The notes beneath the pieces were generated by a model. That model had not been told where the DNA came from. It searched no databases and saw nothing but the letters and a program-made list of their open reading frames with translations. DNA of 30,453 bases from an uncultured Acetatifactor sp. (lineage in GTDB: Bacteria > Bacillota > Clostridia > Lachnospirales > Lachnospiraceae): positions 1 through 30,453 of the forward strand of contig CAJUJU010000048.1 in assembly GCA_910586835.1 (NCBI GenBank). The letters are read 5' to 3'. Shown here piece after piece: positions 9,234 to 16,884 of this stretch. Each line of letters starts with the position of its first letter. The stretch's first letter is position 1. A program made the position numbers and the translations under genes.

Positions 9234-9599
9234 CTACAGCGCCACCTCCACGCCGTCCTCTTCCTCCCTGCCCGCTATGCGGTAGGAGACGGCTATGCGA
9301 AGCTCCCCCTGGCTCTGCGGCGCGGCCAGTGCCTCCACCCGGATGTCACAGATACGCTTCTCCCACATCTGCAGGGAATGGCGCACCTCCCGGCAGATCA
9401 TTTCCCTTGTCTGATGATCCAGCCCTTCAAACAGAAACTGGTGCAGCTTCGTGCCGAATGTGGGGTGCAGCTTTCTCTCCCCCGGCTCCGTCAGCAGAAT
9501 GATTTTGACAGATTCTCTGATATTTTCTCTGTCACTGCTGGTCTTCACTCTTCCATGCTCCCCCGATATGCCGAAGGGAAAGCTCCATCCCTCTGTCAT
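9234..9599 (-). CDS. gp25-like baseplate wedge protein (GPW/gp25 family)
   Basis: This 121-aa protein has the compact gp25 fold pattern. A helix (ENIRESVKIILLT) is followed by the conserved turn EPGERKLHPTFGTKL (residues about 38-52), then helices and a closing beta-strand region. In T4 gp25, Afp9 and T6SS TssE, this protein links the baseplate wedges to the first sheath ring; the EPGER loop corresponds to the conserved core motif. Start ATG 9599 has AGGAGG seven bases upstream. It lies 25 bases downstream of the spike gene and 10 bases upstream of the first wedge gene. Confidence 0.92.
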   Translation of the reverse strand: MTEGWSFPFGISGEHGRVKTSSDRENIRESVKIILLTEPGERKLHPTFGTKLHQFLFEGLDHQTREMICREVRHSLQMWEKRICDIRVEALAAPQSQGELRIAVSYRIAGREEEDGVEVAL

Positions 9600-9624
9600 G
9601 ACAAATCCTCCTGTTTCCTCCCGT

Positions 9625-10419
9625 TCAGTTCAGATGGATCATGGCCCCGGACAGCTTCAGCGTACCCTTGCTCTCCACCCTGACCTGTCCCTTCCCGGTG
9701 ACCGAGATCCCGGTCTTTCCCTCCAGCGCAAGCTCCTGTCCGCTGATCTGCACCCTTGTGTTCCCCCGGATCCGAATGTTTTTTGCCTCCAGCGTCAGCT
9801 CCTCACAGTGCAGAACAATCCTGCCGTCCTCTCTCAGCTCCAGACTGCTCTTGCCGCACTCCAGCCGGACCGAATTCTCCGCCTTTATCGTGGCCGCCCC
9901 CTGCTTTTTATCCAAAAGCAGCTGATTCTTTTCCGCCTTGTCCCCCACGGAGGTCTGCTGCTTTTCCTCATCCAGCCGCCAGGCCATGTTCTCCGCGCCG
10001 GATACCTGAATCAGCTCCCTGCCCTTCTCCCCCGAAAAGAGAACGCTGCTGCCGTTTTTTGCAAGGAAGCCGCTTTTCTTCTCCTCCTTCCGGCACATGT
10101 CCTCCAGAAAACGGCTTCTCCCGGGAAAGCGGCAGCCCGTCACCACAGGATGTCTCAGATCCCCGCCGGGAAAGGCAAGCCGCACGGTATCCCCCTCCTC
10201 CGGCAGCAGGAACAGTCCGTGGTCGTCCCCCGCATGGCAGGACAGCACAGGCACATTGTCAAAGACATCCATTTTGTCCTCCATCAGCTTCACCCTCACC
10301 CGCACGTTTCCCTTTTCCGTGCCCTCCGAGGCGGACAATACCGTCCCCCACATATCCTGAAGGAATCCTTCCTTCCGCTCCTGCTCTCCCATGCCGTAAT
10401 CCAGGTAATCCGATAACAT
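9625..10419 (-). CDS. eCIS spike: gp5/gpV-like OB-fold plus beta-helix
   Basis: This 264-aa central spike protein has an OB-fold-like segment at residues about 20-105 (GNVRVRVKLM..., PEEGDTVRLAFPGGDLRHPVVTG), the usual baseplate assembly protein V / VgrG gp5-OB pattern. From about 150 to the end, short alternating hydrophobic strands (IRIRG, VQISG, ISVTG, VRVES, LKLSG) look like a triple-stranded beta-helix needle. The hub part (gp27-like) is a separate gene just upstream, so the VgrG-type protein is split in two, as in T4. ATG 10419 is preceded by an AAGGGGG element; a second in-frame ATG eight codons in is possible. Confidence 0.85.
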   Translation of the reverse strand: MLSDYLDYGMGEQERKEGFLQDMWGTVLSASEGTEKGNVRVRVKLMEDKMDVFDNVPVLSCHAGDDHGLFLLPEEGDTVRLAFPGGDLRHPVVTGCRFPGRSRFLEDMCRKEEKKSGFLAKNGSSVLFSGEKGRELIQVSGAENMAWRLDEEKQQTSVGDKAEKNQLLLDKKQGAATIKAENSVRLECGKSSLELREDGRIVLHCEELTLEAKNIRIRGNTRVQISGQELALEGKTGISVTGKGQVRVESKGTLKLSGAMIHLN

Positions 10420-10477
10420 CTGCTGCCCCCTTTCTTTTTGTCCTTCCCCATCGGTTTGCTTTACCGGCTCCCAATCA

Positions 10478-11566
10478 TCACGCCTTCAGCCGCACGCCCT
10501 CCGCAATGCTTCTGTAGCCCGTCTCATCCAGCAGGTGACGAACCTCCTCCACATAAATCCGCCCTGACAAGCTCTCCGCATTCCCCGAGGTAATATCCGC
10601 CAGAATCCCGGGACGCAGTTCCGGAATGCCCAGGTTCACTGCCCTGACCCGGGAACACCTGCCCGATCTCCGCTCCATCATGGTTTTTGCCCGCTGCTTT
10701 GCCTGCTCTCCCGTCTCCGCCTCCGGATCCCGCAGGCAAAGCCCGATTCCCCGGAGAGCCTGCCGTATCCCGCCTGCAAAAGGCCCCGGCGCTCCCGGCC
10801 ATTCCGCCCTTCCGACAGCCTTCTCATCCATCCTGTTGTGCCCGCAGACCTGCACATACCCCGTCTGCTCCGCCATGGTCACCGTCCCCCGCACCTCCAG
10901 AAGCCCATACTCCACCGCCAGCTCCAGACAGTCCGGGCCCTGCCTTCTTGCCTTCCGGAAAACCATCTCGCCCCGGCCGCAGAAGAACTCGTAATCCGCC
11001 CTGGCAGCCAGGCCGCACAGCCAGTCATAATGCGTCTCGCCGTTTATGACGCAGTCCTGATTCAGCTCCTTGGGCAGCGTCTCGATCTTTTTCTTTTCCA
11101 CAAGGCTCCTGTAGCAGCTCTGGCCCAGGATGTCCTCAAGCTGCTGCTGGGCCTTTTGGGCCCCGGAGATTCTCAGCGCATTGTTCTTTTTCATCAGCCC
11201 CTTCACATCCAGGCAGGTCAGGATGTACTCCACATAATCCCGCATACCGTCCGCCGCCTCCACCTGATGCAGATAGCCCAGAAAAATCCGGGATTCCTGA
11301 CCCGCGTATCCCGTCAGAACCTCCATCCTCTGTCCCACTGCAAGACAGCCCTCCAGCAGGGTAAAATCCTGTTCGGTATACCGTCCCGCCCGGTAACACA
11401 GCACCGCCATATCCGGCTGGGGCCCCACGCTGGAGATCACCTCCGTGTAATCCAGATAAATTCCTTTCCCTGCCGGAATCTCCCGGCCTCCGGCCAGGAC
11501 AGTGACACAGGGCTCCTGAAAATCCAGGTATTTTTCCGCCAGACTCTTTCCGCTTATTTTTCCCAA
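10478..11566 (-). CDS. Baseplate hub protein, phage late control D / gp27-like
   Basis: This 362-aa protein fits the late-control-D/gp27-like hub family by length, by its position between an Afp7-like connector and the gp5-like spike, and by its beta-barrel-like N-terminus (LEGCLAVGQRMEVLTGY, residues about 70-86) followed by a domain with NGETHYDWLCGLAARADYEF. Late-control-D proteins typically show this 'sxyeFLrrlA...y.f' motif. The start is TTG at 11566: no ATG lies nearby, and AAAGGAGG stands at the right distance. It would form the trimeric hub joining tube and spike. Overall sequence conservation is low, so the family name is an inference from several weak features. Confidence 0.78.
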   Translation of the reverse strand: MGKISGKSLAEKYLDFQEPCVTVLAGGREIPAGKGIYLDYTEVISSVGPQPDMAVLCYRAGRYTEQDFTLLEGCLAVGQRMEVLTGYAGQESRIFLGYLHQVEAADGMRDYVEYILTCLDVKGLMKKNNALRISGAQKAQQQLEDILGQSCYRSLVEKKKIETLPKELNQDCVINGETHYDWLCGLAARADYEFFCGRGEMVFRKARRQGPDCLELAVEYGLLEVRGTVTMAEQTGYVQVCGHNRMDEKAVGRAEWPGAPGPFAGGIRQALRGIGLCLRDPEAETGEQAKQRAKTMMERRSGRCSRVRAVNLGIPELRPGILADITSGNAESLSGRIYVEEVRHLLDETGYRSIAEGVRLKA

Positions 11567-11596
11567 AGCCTTCCCTCCTTTACCCCGGAGACCTTG

Positions 11597-12229
11597 TCAG
11601 AGCCTGGGGTTCCCGCCGCCCCGGTAATTGTTCCGCCAGTCGGCGCCCGCCCCGGAATCCGCCCGGGTTCCCGGGGCTGTCTTCTTTCCCCCCGGACCGC
11701 CCCCCTGAGCCGTCTCCTCCCCCACATAGAATCCTTCGATGGTGATGCTCACCTGCGCCCGGACAGGCGTGCCGTCCGGCGCAAACATGGTGTAGGTGAC
11801 GCTCATACAGGTCAGATTGCCCGCCACCGCCACGGAGCCCCAGAAAAAATACAGCTGCTTCGCTTTATTGGTGTTGGTATTGGTATAGGGGTACAGCCGG
11901 CGGATCTCCTCTCTCACATCCCCGTAAGAATCCTGATACAGGTCATTCAGGGTATTAAAAAAGAGGGTGACAGAGAGAGTCGTCATTCCACTGCCCCGGC
12001 GTAAGGAGGATCCCCGCACATGATGCTGTATGCCTATCCCGCTCCCCTGTTTCATCCGCCTCTGCTTCTCTCTGCCGTCAACCCCCGATACATCCACCAC
12101 TCCGATGGCCTCCTCGATGGAGATCTCCGTCGGATTGAAGGGCACATAAAACCTGCCCTCCAACTCCATATGCCCGTTTACATAGGATCCTATAAATGCC
12201 TTTTTCAGTTCAGGCATTCCTGCGTTCAC
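11597..12229 (-). CDS. Afp7-like tube-to-baseplate connector (CIS tube protein N-terminal domain), no LysM
   Basis: This 210-aa protein matches the eCIS tube/baseplate connector domain seen in Afp7/Pvc7: YVPFNPTEISIEEA near residues 28-41 and the strand LSVTLFFNTLND near 85-96. Family members bind the last tube ring and usually carry a C-terminal LysM domain. Here the core ends near residue 170. It is followed by a roughly 40-residue Gly/Arg/Pro-rich tail with no LysM pattern. GTG 12229 overlaps the preceding stop as GTGA, with GAGGA upstream, implying coupled translation. An internal ATG four codons later is possible but lacks a spaced ribosome site. Confidence 0.82.
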   Translation of the reverse strand: MNAGMPELKKAFIGSYVNGHMELEGRFYVPFNPTEISIEEAIGVVDVSGVDGREKQRRMKQGSGIGIQHHVRGSSLRRGSGMTTLSVTLFFNTLNDLYQDSYGDVREEIRRLYPYTNTNTNKAKQLYFFWGSVAVAGNLTCMSVTYTMFAPDGTPVRAQVSITIEGFYVGEETAQGGGPGGKKTAPGTRADSGAGADWRNNYRGGGNPRL

Positions 12230-12561
12230 CGCCCTTTCCTCAGCCTTTCGCGGCAGATACGCTCCTCCAGCTGTTCATAGACCTGCCTGGATACCGCAGG
12301 TGCAATCGCCCTCTCCACATTCCCCGCCCCGAAAATCTGCTCTGCCTGCCGCAGCGCAAGGGAGGGTCTGGATCTGTAGTAATCCTGCTGTTCCTTCAGC
12401 TGTTTCTGCACCGCCTCCCGCACCATGGGAAGCAGCAGCTCTTTCAGTCTTTCCCTTCCGGGCTCCTGCGGCCCGGAAGACTCTGTTCTTCTCCGCCCCA
12501 AAAGGGCATATTCCATGGTCTCCTGCCCTGCGCAGACAGCCTTCTTTACCTGTGTCCTCAT
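12226..12561 (-). CDS. Unknown 111-aa charged protein in eCIS operon
   Basis: I do not recognise this protein. It is rich in Glu, Gln, Lys and Arg and predicted mostly helical (residues about 40-60 and 80-108). It has a central segment RPSLALRQAEQIFGAG and a very basic C-terminus. It overlaps both neighbours by four bases (ATGA upstream, GTGA downstream), so it is almost surely translated. Its place between the second tube gene and the Afp7-like gene corresponds to that of the small Afp6-type proteins in other eCIS, but no sequence similarity is evident to me. It could be an assembly chaperone for the connector or tube. Confidence 0.7.
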   Translation of the reverse strand: MRTQVKKAVCAGQETMEYALLGRRRTESSGPQEPGRERLKELLLPMVREAVQKQLKEQQDYYRSRPSLALRQAEQIFGAGNVERAIAPAVSRQVYEQLEERICRERLRKGR

Positions 12562-12989
12562 TTGTTGACCACAAAGCTCTCATAGCTGACCTCAAACCGA
12601 TCCGTGAGAATGCCGCTCTGCTCCGCGCTCAGCTCTCCAACCTCCCATGCCTTCACCACCAGCCCCGTAAAGAGATAGCTCTTCAGCGGATTTCCCTGAT
12701 GATCCATGACCACAAGATTCAGGGGGCCTTCCAGCCGGGCTCCCACCCTGCAGAAGAGATGCCCTTCCCCCCTGCAGGTTCCTTTTTCCAGCCGCAATGT
12801 CCTCTCCTTTTCGAAAGCCTTTGGAAAAACATGCACGCCCGTATTCAAGCCGCCCTCCCGGTAAACCTCCGTCTCCATCTCGCTGCCGATTCCTGAAACC
12901 TTTTGAAATCCCATAATCATATCATTCAAAAAAACATTGAACCGATATCCGGGTATGGGATCTGTGACGGGTAATAACGACTGTCCCAT
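12558..12989 (-). CDS. eCIS tube protein 2 (gp19-like, Afp5-like position)
   Basis: This 143-aa gp19-type inner tube protein has the N-terminus DPIPGYRFNVFLNDMIMGFQ, the loop KVSGIGSEMETEVYREGG, and a C-terminal ILTDRFEVSYESFVV strand. This is the usual pattern of the second, adaptor tube protein (Afp5-like) that forms the tube base next to the hub. I chose ATG 12989 because GGAGGAG lies eight bases upstream; an in-frame start at 13022 would add 11 hydrophilic residues without a good site. Its stop overlaps the next gene as ATGA. It is clearly diverged from the other tube gene at 13577-14008. Confidence 0.88.
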   Translation of the reverse strand: MGQSLLPVTDPIPGYRFNVFLNDMIMGFQKVSGIGSEMETEVYREGGLNTGVHVFPKAFEKERTLRLEKGTCRGEGHLFCRVGARLEGPLNLVVMDHQGNPLKSYLFTGLVVKAWEVGELSAEQSGILTDRFEVSYESFVVNK

Positions 12990-13011
12990 GCTGAATTCTC
13001 CTCCTTTGTCC

Positions 13012-13188
13012 TCAGAGTCCAAACAGATTTTTCTCTCCGTTTATCTTTCTGTTGATCCGGGTGATTTCCCCGCAGTACTTCTTCCTGGAAAGGCTGGGAA
13101 GCTTCAGAATCTGCTCCTCCGGCCAGTGGAAATAATACCCGATAAAAGAGATCTCACGGAACAGCTCCTCCCGGCCTGTGACCGTCAT
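13012..13188 (-). CDS. DUF6760-like eCIS mini-protein (58 aa)
   Basis: This 58-aa protein has the pattern ELFREISFIGYYFHWPEEQI followed by L...RKKYCGEITRIN. It resembles the DUF6760 mini-proteins found between tube and assembly genes in many eCIS clusters and related actinobacterial tails. Its function is unknown; it may be the second part of an assembly-chaperone pair. I chose ATG 13188, which overlaps the previous stop as ATGA and has GGGGGA directly upstream. A start at 13242 would lie 18 codons inside the previous gene. The 22-base gap to the tube gene contains that gene's ribosome site. Confidence 0.75.
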   Translation of the reverse strand: MTVTGREELFREISFIGYYFHWPEEQILKLPSLSRKKYCGEITRINRKINGEKNLFGL

Positions 13189-13553
13189 TCCCCCAAAACA
13201 AAAGTCAGCGTATCGGTAAATCTTTGACTGCAGTGGGGACACTGTACCTGTATCTGAGGCTCCTCGGTGCCGTTGATGGTCTCGTACATATTCTGCAGAA
13301 ACGCATAGTCCGCAGTAAACAGCTCTCCGATCACCTGCGGAGTGATTTTCTCCACCCCTTCCAGCCTGGTTATCACCCGGGAGAGCAGTACTACCGGCAG
13401 ATAATCGGTATTCTCCCTGACTCCGGAAGCCCTTTCCGCCTCAATCTCGTCCATGGCCGTGGCCAGCTTCATCGCGCCCCTGCGGTGAACGCCGCCCTCC
13501 CGGTCCACATACCCTCTGGGTAATGTAAACTCATATTCCGTCTGTAAAAACAT
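13185..13553 (-). CDS. T4 gp51-like baseplate/tail assembly protein with CxxC motif
   Basis: This 122-aa protein shows LPRGYVDREGGVHRRGAM at 11-28, then YLPVVLLSRVITRL at 51-64, LFTADYAFLQNMYETIN at 78-94, and CPHC at 105-108. This is the pattern of small eCIS/phage proteins related to the T4-type baseplate assembly protein, which are believed to be non-structural chaperones. The CPHC pair looks like half of a zinc ribbon; no second Cys pair is present, so zinc binding would need dimerisation or the following protein. ATG 13553 has AAGGAG upstream. The stop overlaps the DUF6760 start as ATGA, so the two are probably made together. Confidence 0.8.
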   Translation of the reverse strand: MFLQTEYEFTLPRGYVDREGGVHRRGAMKLATAMDEIEAERASGVRENTDYLPVVLLSRVITRLEGVEKITPQVIGELFTADYAFLQNMYETINGTEEPQIQVQCPHCSQRFTDTLTFVLGE

Positions 13554-13576
13554 TGATACGCTCCTTGCCTGTGGCC

Positions 13577-14008
13577 TTATTTGTCGCGGGTCACACCCTC
13601 ATGGGCCAGCTCCAGGGTTTCCACCGCCACCTCATTGCTGGTGGCATTAAAATCCGGCGCCGTGTACTTGGTGGGCCAGGCCGAGATCACGGTCCACTTT
13701 GCAATCTCCTGCTGCTTGTCGTCCCGAAGGCTGATCACCACGGTCTTTCGATTGATGGTGCCGCTCTCCACCTCCTTCATCCAGTTGTACAGCTCCACGG
13801 AATTGGTCATGCCCCACTTCAGCGTGATATTTCCGTACTTCACAAGGCCGGGCTGCTTTCCCACCGTATTCACGGCAAAATTGCCCTCCCGGTACTCGAT
13901 GGGATCGGATGAAATATCCGGCGCACTGACCTCGGAAAAACCGCCCACCGCCTTTCCGTCGATGGTGACATCGTAATTATACTTTTTAAAAGGATATACC
14001 ATTGCCAT
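13577..14008 (-). CDS. eCIS major tube protein 1 (gp19-like, Afp1-like)
   Basis: This 143-aa inner tube protein of the gp19/Hcp superfamily has the N-terminus YPFKKYNYDVTIDG, GGFSEVSAPDI, and YREGNFAVNTVGKQPGLVKY. These are followed by the conserved ITLKWG strand, WMKEVESG, and a C-terminal ETLELAHEGV strand. It should form the bulk of the hexameric tube through which cargo is delivered. ATG 14008 has GAGGAGGG upstream, only 13 bases behind the sheath stop codon. Sheath-then-tube order is conserved in contractile tails. Confidence 0.92.
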   Translation of the reverse strand: MAMVYPFKKYNYDVTIDGKAVGGFSEVSAPDISSDPIEYREGNFAVNTVGKQPGLVKYGNITLKWGMTNSVELYNWMKEVESGTINRKTVVISLRDDKQQEIAKWTVISAWPTKYTAPDFNATSNEVAVETLELAHEGVTRDK

Positions 14009-14021
14009 CTGCCGTCCCTCC

Positions 14022-15836
14022 TCACTGTGCGTTTTCCATCTTCTGTGTGATGCGGAAGATCACAAACTCCGCAGGTCTCACCGGCGCAACCCCTATGACG
14101 CAGATCAGCCGGCCGTTCAGGATGTCGTCCTCCGTCATGGTGCTTTTTCCGATGTTTACAAAGAATGCCTCCTCCGCCGTTGCTCCGGCCAGCGCGCCGT
14201 TTTTCCACTGTGTGGTCAGAAATACCCGGATGGTTCCCTCCACCCTGGACCAGAGCATCTCGTCATTGGGCTCGAACACCGCCCAGTTGGTGTTCACCCG
14301 GATGGACTCCTCGATGAAGATAAACAGCCGCCTGACGTTTATGTACTTCCAGTTGCCGTCACCGGAGCAGGTTCTGGCTCCCCAGACCCGGATGCCCTGC
14401 CCGGGAAGAGCCCGGATCAGATTGATGCCCTTTGGATTCAGCTTTCCCTGTTCCGTCTCGTTATAGCTCACGGAAAGTCCCGTGCATCCACGCACGATCT
14501 CGTTGGCCGGCGCCTTGTGAACGCCCCGGGCGTTGTCCGTCCGCGCGTATATGCCCGCTATGGCTCCGGAAGGCGGGAAGCAGGCGTTGCGCTTTGCCAG
14601 GGAATCGTAGCACTGCAGCCAGGGATGATACATGGCCGCGTATCCGGAATCCACATTTTCCCGATACTCCTGCAGCTGGGATACCTCTCTGGCATCCCGG
14701 GGCATATCAAGGACGGCAAACCGGTTGCCCATCCTCTCACAGTGGCTCACAAGGGCAAGCTGTACCGCCCTGTCCGTAATGCCCGGAACAGCCAGGATGC
14801 TCACGTCCGAAAGCGTCTGAAACGCCATAAGCCCCGTCCTCACATCGGGAGAACCGTCCCTGCCGATGTAAAGGGAGGAATCCGTTTCTTCCGCAGCGAT
14901 CTCTCCGTCACTGCCCCCTGTAAGCCTGATTTTGGTACAGAGCCCTCCGCTCTCTTTCAGAATCCCCTCCAGAGCATTGGCCTCCAGCTTCTCCGGGTCG
15001 GCCTTCACACAGATCAGCCGGGATTTTTCCAGCAGGTTTTCCACAAAATTACTGCGCTCCGGATTGAAAGATACCCCTTCATACTGTTCGGAAGCGGTAT
15101 CGTCCTGCACGGACAGCACCCACTCCGCCAGATACAGGAACACATCCGGCAAAGGTATCTCCGGATTCTCCCCTTCCTTTGCAAACTGCAGGCTCCCCGC
15201 CGATGTGCCCAGCCACTTCAGGCTGACCGTCGTCTCCTTCACCTTCTCCACAAGTCCAAAGCTGACGTCGGAGCCCTTCTGCTGCAGACAGACCAGATCT
15301 CCTTCCTGAAGACCGCAATCGCTCTCCAGCTCATAGCCTGCCGCCCCCTGGCTGTCTCCCGACAGCGGAGCCTTCACACCCACTCTGTTTCTGGCCTGCA
15401 TGGTGAATCGGATCTGTACCGTGTTCCCCCAGGCCCCCGGGTCAGCGGCCCGAAGGGTCAGAAATGCTTCCTTCCCGGACCCGGCCTTCAAAACTGCCGC
15501 CGCGCAGGCAGGGCTTCCCGGCTCAGGCTCCCCCGTACTCGTCACCTTCTCCTCCCCGCAGACCCGCATCACATAGCAGGATGAGCCTCCGTTGTTAAAA
15601 AACTGCTCCACCGCATAGGGAAGAAAGCGCTTGTCTCCGTAGGCGCGCTCCGACAGATACCCTCCAAAGCGCCTCTGATAGTCCGCCATGCTGGTGATCA
15701 GCACAGGATGCCCTTTCACCGGGCCCTTCTGCGCCATTCCCACAAAACCTGCGGTGCTGGTTCCCACACCCTCCATGGCCTTAATACCGGAATCAAACTC
15801 CTCCACATACACTCCGGGCGATAAATATTCCGCCAT
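14022..15836 (-). CDS. eCIS contractile sheath protein
   Basis: This 604-aa tail sheath protein has the N-terminal linker motif LSPGVYVEEFDSG at residues 5-17, and TAGFVGMAQKGP near 28-39 matching the gp18/Afp2-4 family. The C-terminal end contains ICVIGVAPVRPAEFVIF, the highly conserved last strand that hooks neighbouring sheath subunits. The middle (about 100-330) is a variable surface domain. It is the only sheath gene in the cluster, whereas Afp and PVC have several paralogues. ATG 15836 has AGGAG upstream. The 92-base gap before it is the largest inside the operon and contains no obvious terminator. Confidence 0.95.
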   Translation of the reverse strand: MAEYLSPGVYVEEFDSGIKAMEGVGTSTAGFVGMAQKGPVKGHPVLITSMADYQRRFGGYLSERAYGDKRFLPYAVEQFFNNGGSSCYVMRVCGEEKVTSTGEPEPGSPACAAAVLKAGSGKEAFLTLRAADPGAWGNTVQIRFTMQARNRVGVKAPLSGDSQGAAGYELESDCGLQEGDLVCLQQKGSDVSFGLVEKVKETTVSLKWLGTSAGSLQFAKEGENPEIPLPDVFLYLAEWVLSVQDDTASEQYEGVSFNPERSNFVENLLEKSRLICVKADPEKLEANALEGILKESGGLCTKIRLTGGSDGEIAAEETDSSLYIGRDGSPDVRTGLMAFQTLSDVSILAVPGITDRAVQLALVSHCERMGNRFAVLDMPRDAREVSQLQEYRENVDSGYAAMYHPWLQCYDSLAKRNACFPPSGAIAGIYARTDNARGVHKAPANEIVRGCTGLSVSYNETEQGKLNPKGINLIRALPGQGIRVWGARTCSGDGNWKYINVRRLFIFIEESIRVNTNWAVFEPNDEMLWSRVEGTIRVFLTTQWKNGALAGATAEEAFFVNIGKSTMTEDDILNGRLICVIGVAPVRPAEFVIFRITQKMENAQ

Positions 15837-15928
15837 ATCTCTCCTTTCTGCCGCCTGCCGCGGCCCGGGACACAGTCTGCCTGTTCCCCTTCCATCATAC
15901 CGCAGATTCTGACAAATGTTCCCTTTTT

Positions 15929-16312
15929 TTATAGGAGAACCGTTGGCTGCATGGGCGCCGCCGCCTGAATACTTCCCCCGTACAGGCAGTTCAGCCTGGC
16001 ATCCAGATTCAAAGCCGGCTTTCCCTTCACCTTCACCTTACCGCATGCCCCCGACCACGCCTCCGCCGTACAGGGAATGCAGGGAACCGGCGTCAGCGCC
16101 CCCATGGCGGCTGCAGTGGCGGCCATCACCATGGGATTGGCGGGATTGGAGCACATGCCAAAGGGCAGAATATTCAAAAACGGGACATGATCCGCGCTCA
16201 CAGCCACCGGAAGCATGGAATTCACCTTCTTATCCGGCAGCACCATAAGGGGCGCCGGCGCGCTTCCAAAGCTGCACTTCAGCATCGTCCCCTGAATCAG
16301 CAACGGTTTCAT
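15929..16312 (-). CDS. DUF4280 PAAR-like spike-tip protein
   Basis: This 127-aa protein fits DUF4280, the PAAR-like family that caps the spike in Gram-positive and other eCIS. It starts with ...GTMLKCSFGSAP, continues with NPANPMVMAATAAAMGALTPVPCIPC, and ends with LNCLYGGSI. Six Cys (13, 54, 78, 81, 90, 109) could bind metal at the tip. It should sit on the gp5-like beta-helix encoded at 9625-10419. Start ATG 16312 overlaps the DUF4255 stop as ATGA. In many systems this family carries extra C-terminal effector domains; here the length is minimal, so it is only a tip. Confidence 0.9.
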   Translation of the reverse strand: MKPLLIQGTMLKCSFGSAPAPLMVLPDKKVNSMLPVAVSADHVPFLNILPFGMCSNPANPMVMAATAAAMGALTPVPCIPCTAEAWSGACGKVKVKGKPALNLDARLNCLYGGSIQAAAPMQPTVLL

Positions 16313-16884
16313 TCTCCCTCCTCCTTCTTCTCCACCTGGTACTCTCTCTCCTGCACCCGGCCCGCGCTGCGCAGTCTCCCGGACTCTATCAGCACCGGCG
16401 CGGCCTTCAGATAAACCGCCGGCTGCAGAGGGCGGTTAAAGCTTCCCCAGAGCCGGATTTTAAACTCCACATTCTCCCGCAGGAAGGAAAGAAAAACGCT
16501 CTCTCCCTCCTTCCGCTCGATCTCCGGATTGTCGTATACCGTGCGGACAATCTCGGTTAACACGGTCTGAATCTGTTCCCGCTGCACTCCGCCGAAACGA
16601 TGGGTCTCGTTGCAGAAGACCAGATAGGAAAGCTCCACCGCCTTGGGCGGAAACCGTCTGAGGGTGTCGCTCACCGGAATCTCCGCCGTTGTCATCACCG
16701 AATGATCCTGTATGTCATACAGATAGATCCCCACCCGGTAATCCGCCTCCTCCCAGGGGGAAGTGAGCAGAATCAGATCTTCGTCCCGCACAAACTCCGG
16801 GCACAACCTTTTCCGGAAAAGCTTCAGAATACATTTCCCCGTCTCCGAAATGCCGCTTCCTACTCCAGCTTTATCGCTGCCCAT
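16309..16884 (-). CDS. DUF4255 / Pvc16-type cap (tail terminator) protein
   Basis: This 191-aa protein has the DUF4255 (Pvc16 N-terminal) pattern: an N-terminal helix, DLILLTSPWEEADYRVGIYLYDI (split over 36-58), an LSYLVFC strand, and the C-terminal segment ILIE-like VYLKAAPVLIESG. In PVC/Afp this family caps the sheath and tube at the distal end. I chose ATG 16884, giving a 25-base overlap with the upstream gene, with GGGAGG about ten bases ahead. An ORF extension to 17106 reads through the upstream gene in another frame and is not credible. The stop overlaps the DUF4280 start as ATGA. Confidence 0.85.
   Translation of the reverse strand: MGSDKAGVGSGISETGKCILKLFRKRLCPEFVRDEDLILLTSPWEEADYRVGIYLYDIQDHSVMTTAEIPVSDTLRRFPPKAVELSYLVFCNETHRFGGVQREQIQTVLTEIVRTVYDNPEIERKEGESVFLSFLRENVEFKIRLWGSFNRPLQPAVYLKAAPVLIESGRLRSAGRVQEREYQVEKKEEGE

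Noticed and set aside
2412..9502. Very long plus-strand open frames opposite the eCIS genes (for example 2412-4604 and 7010-9502)
   Set aside because: They are antisense to well-supported structural genes, lack ribosome sites and family motifs, and have the Pro/Arg/Ser/His-rich composition of GC-rich antisense reading.
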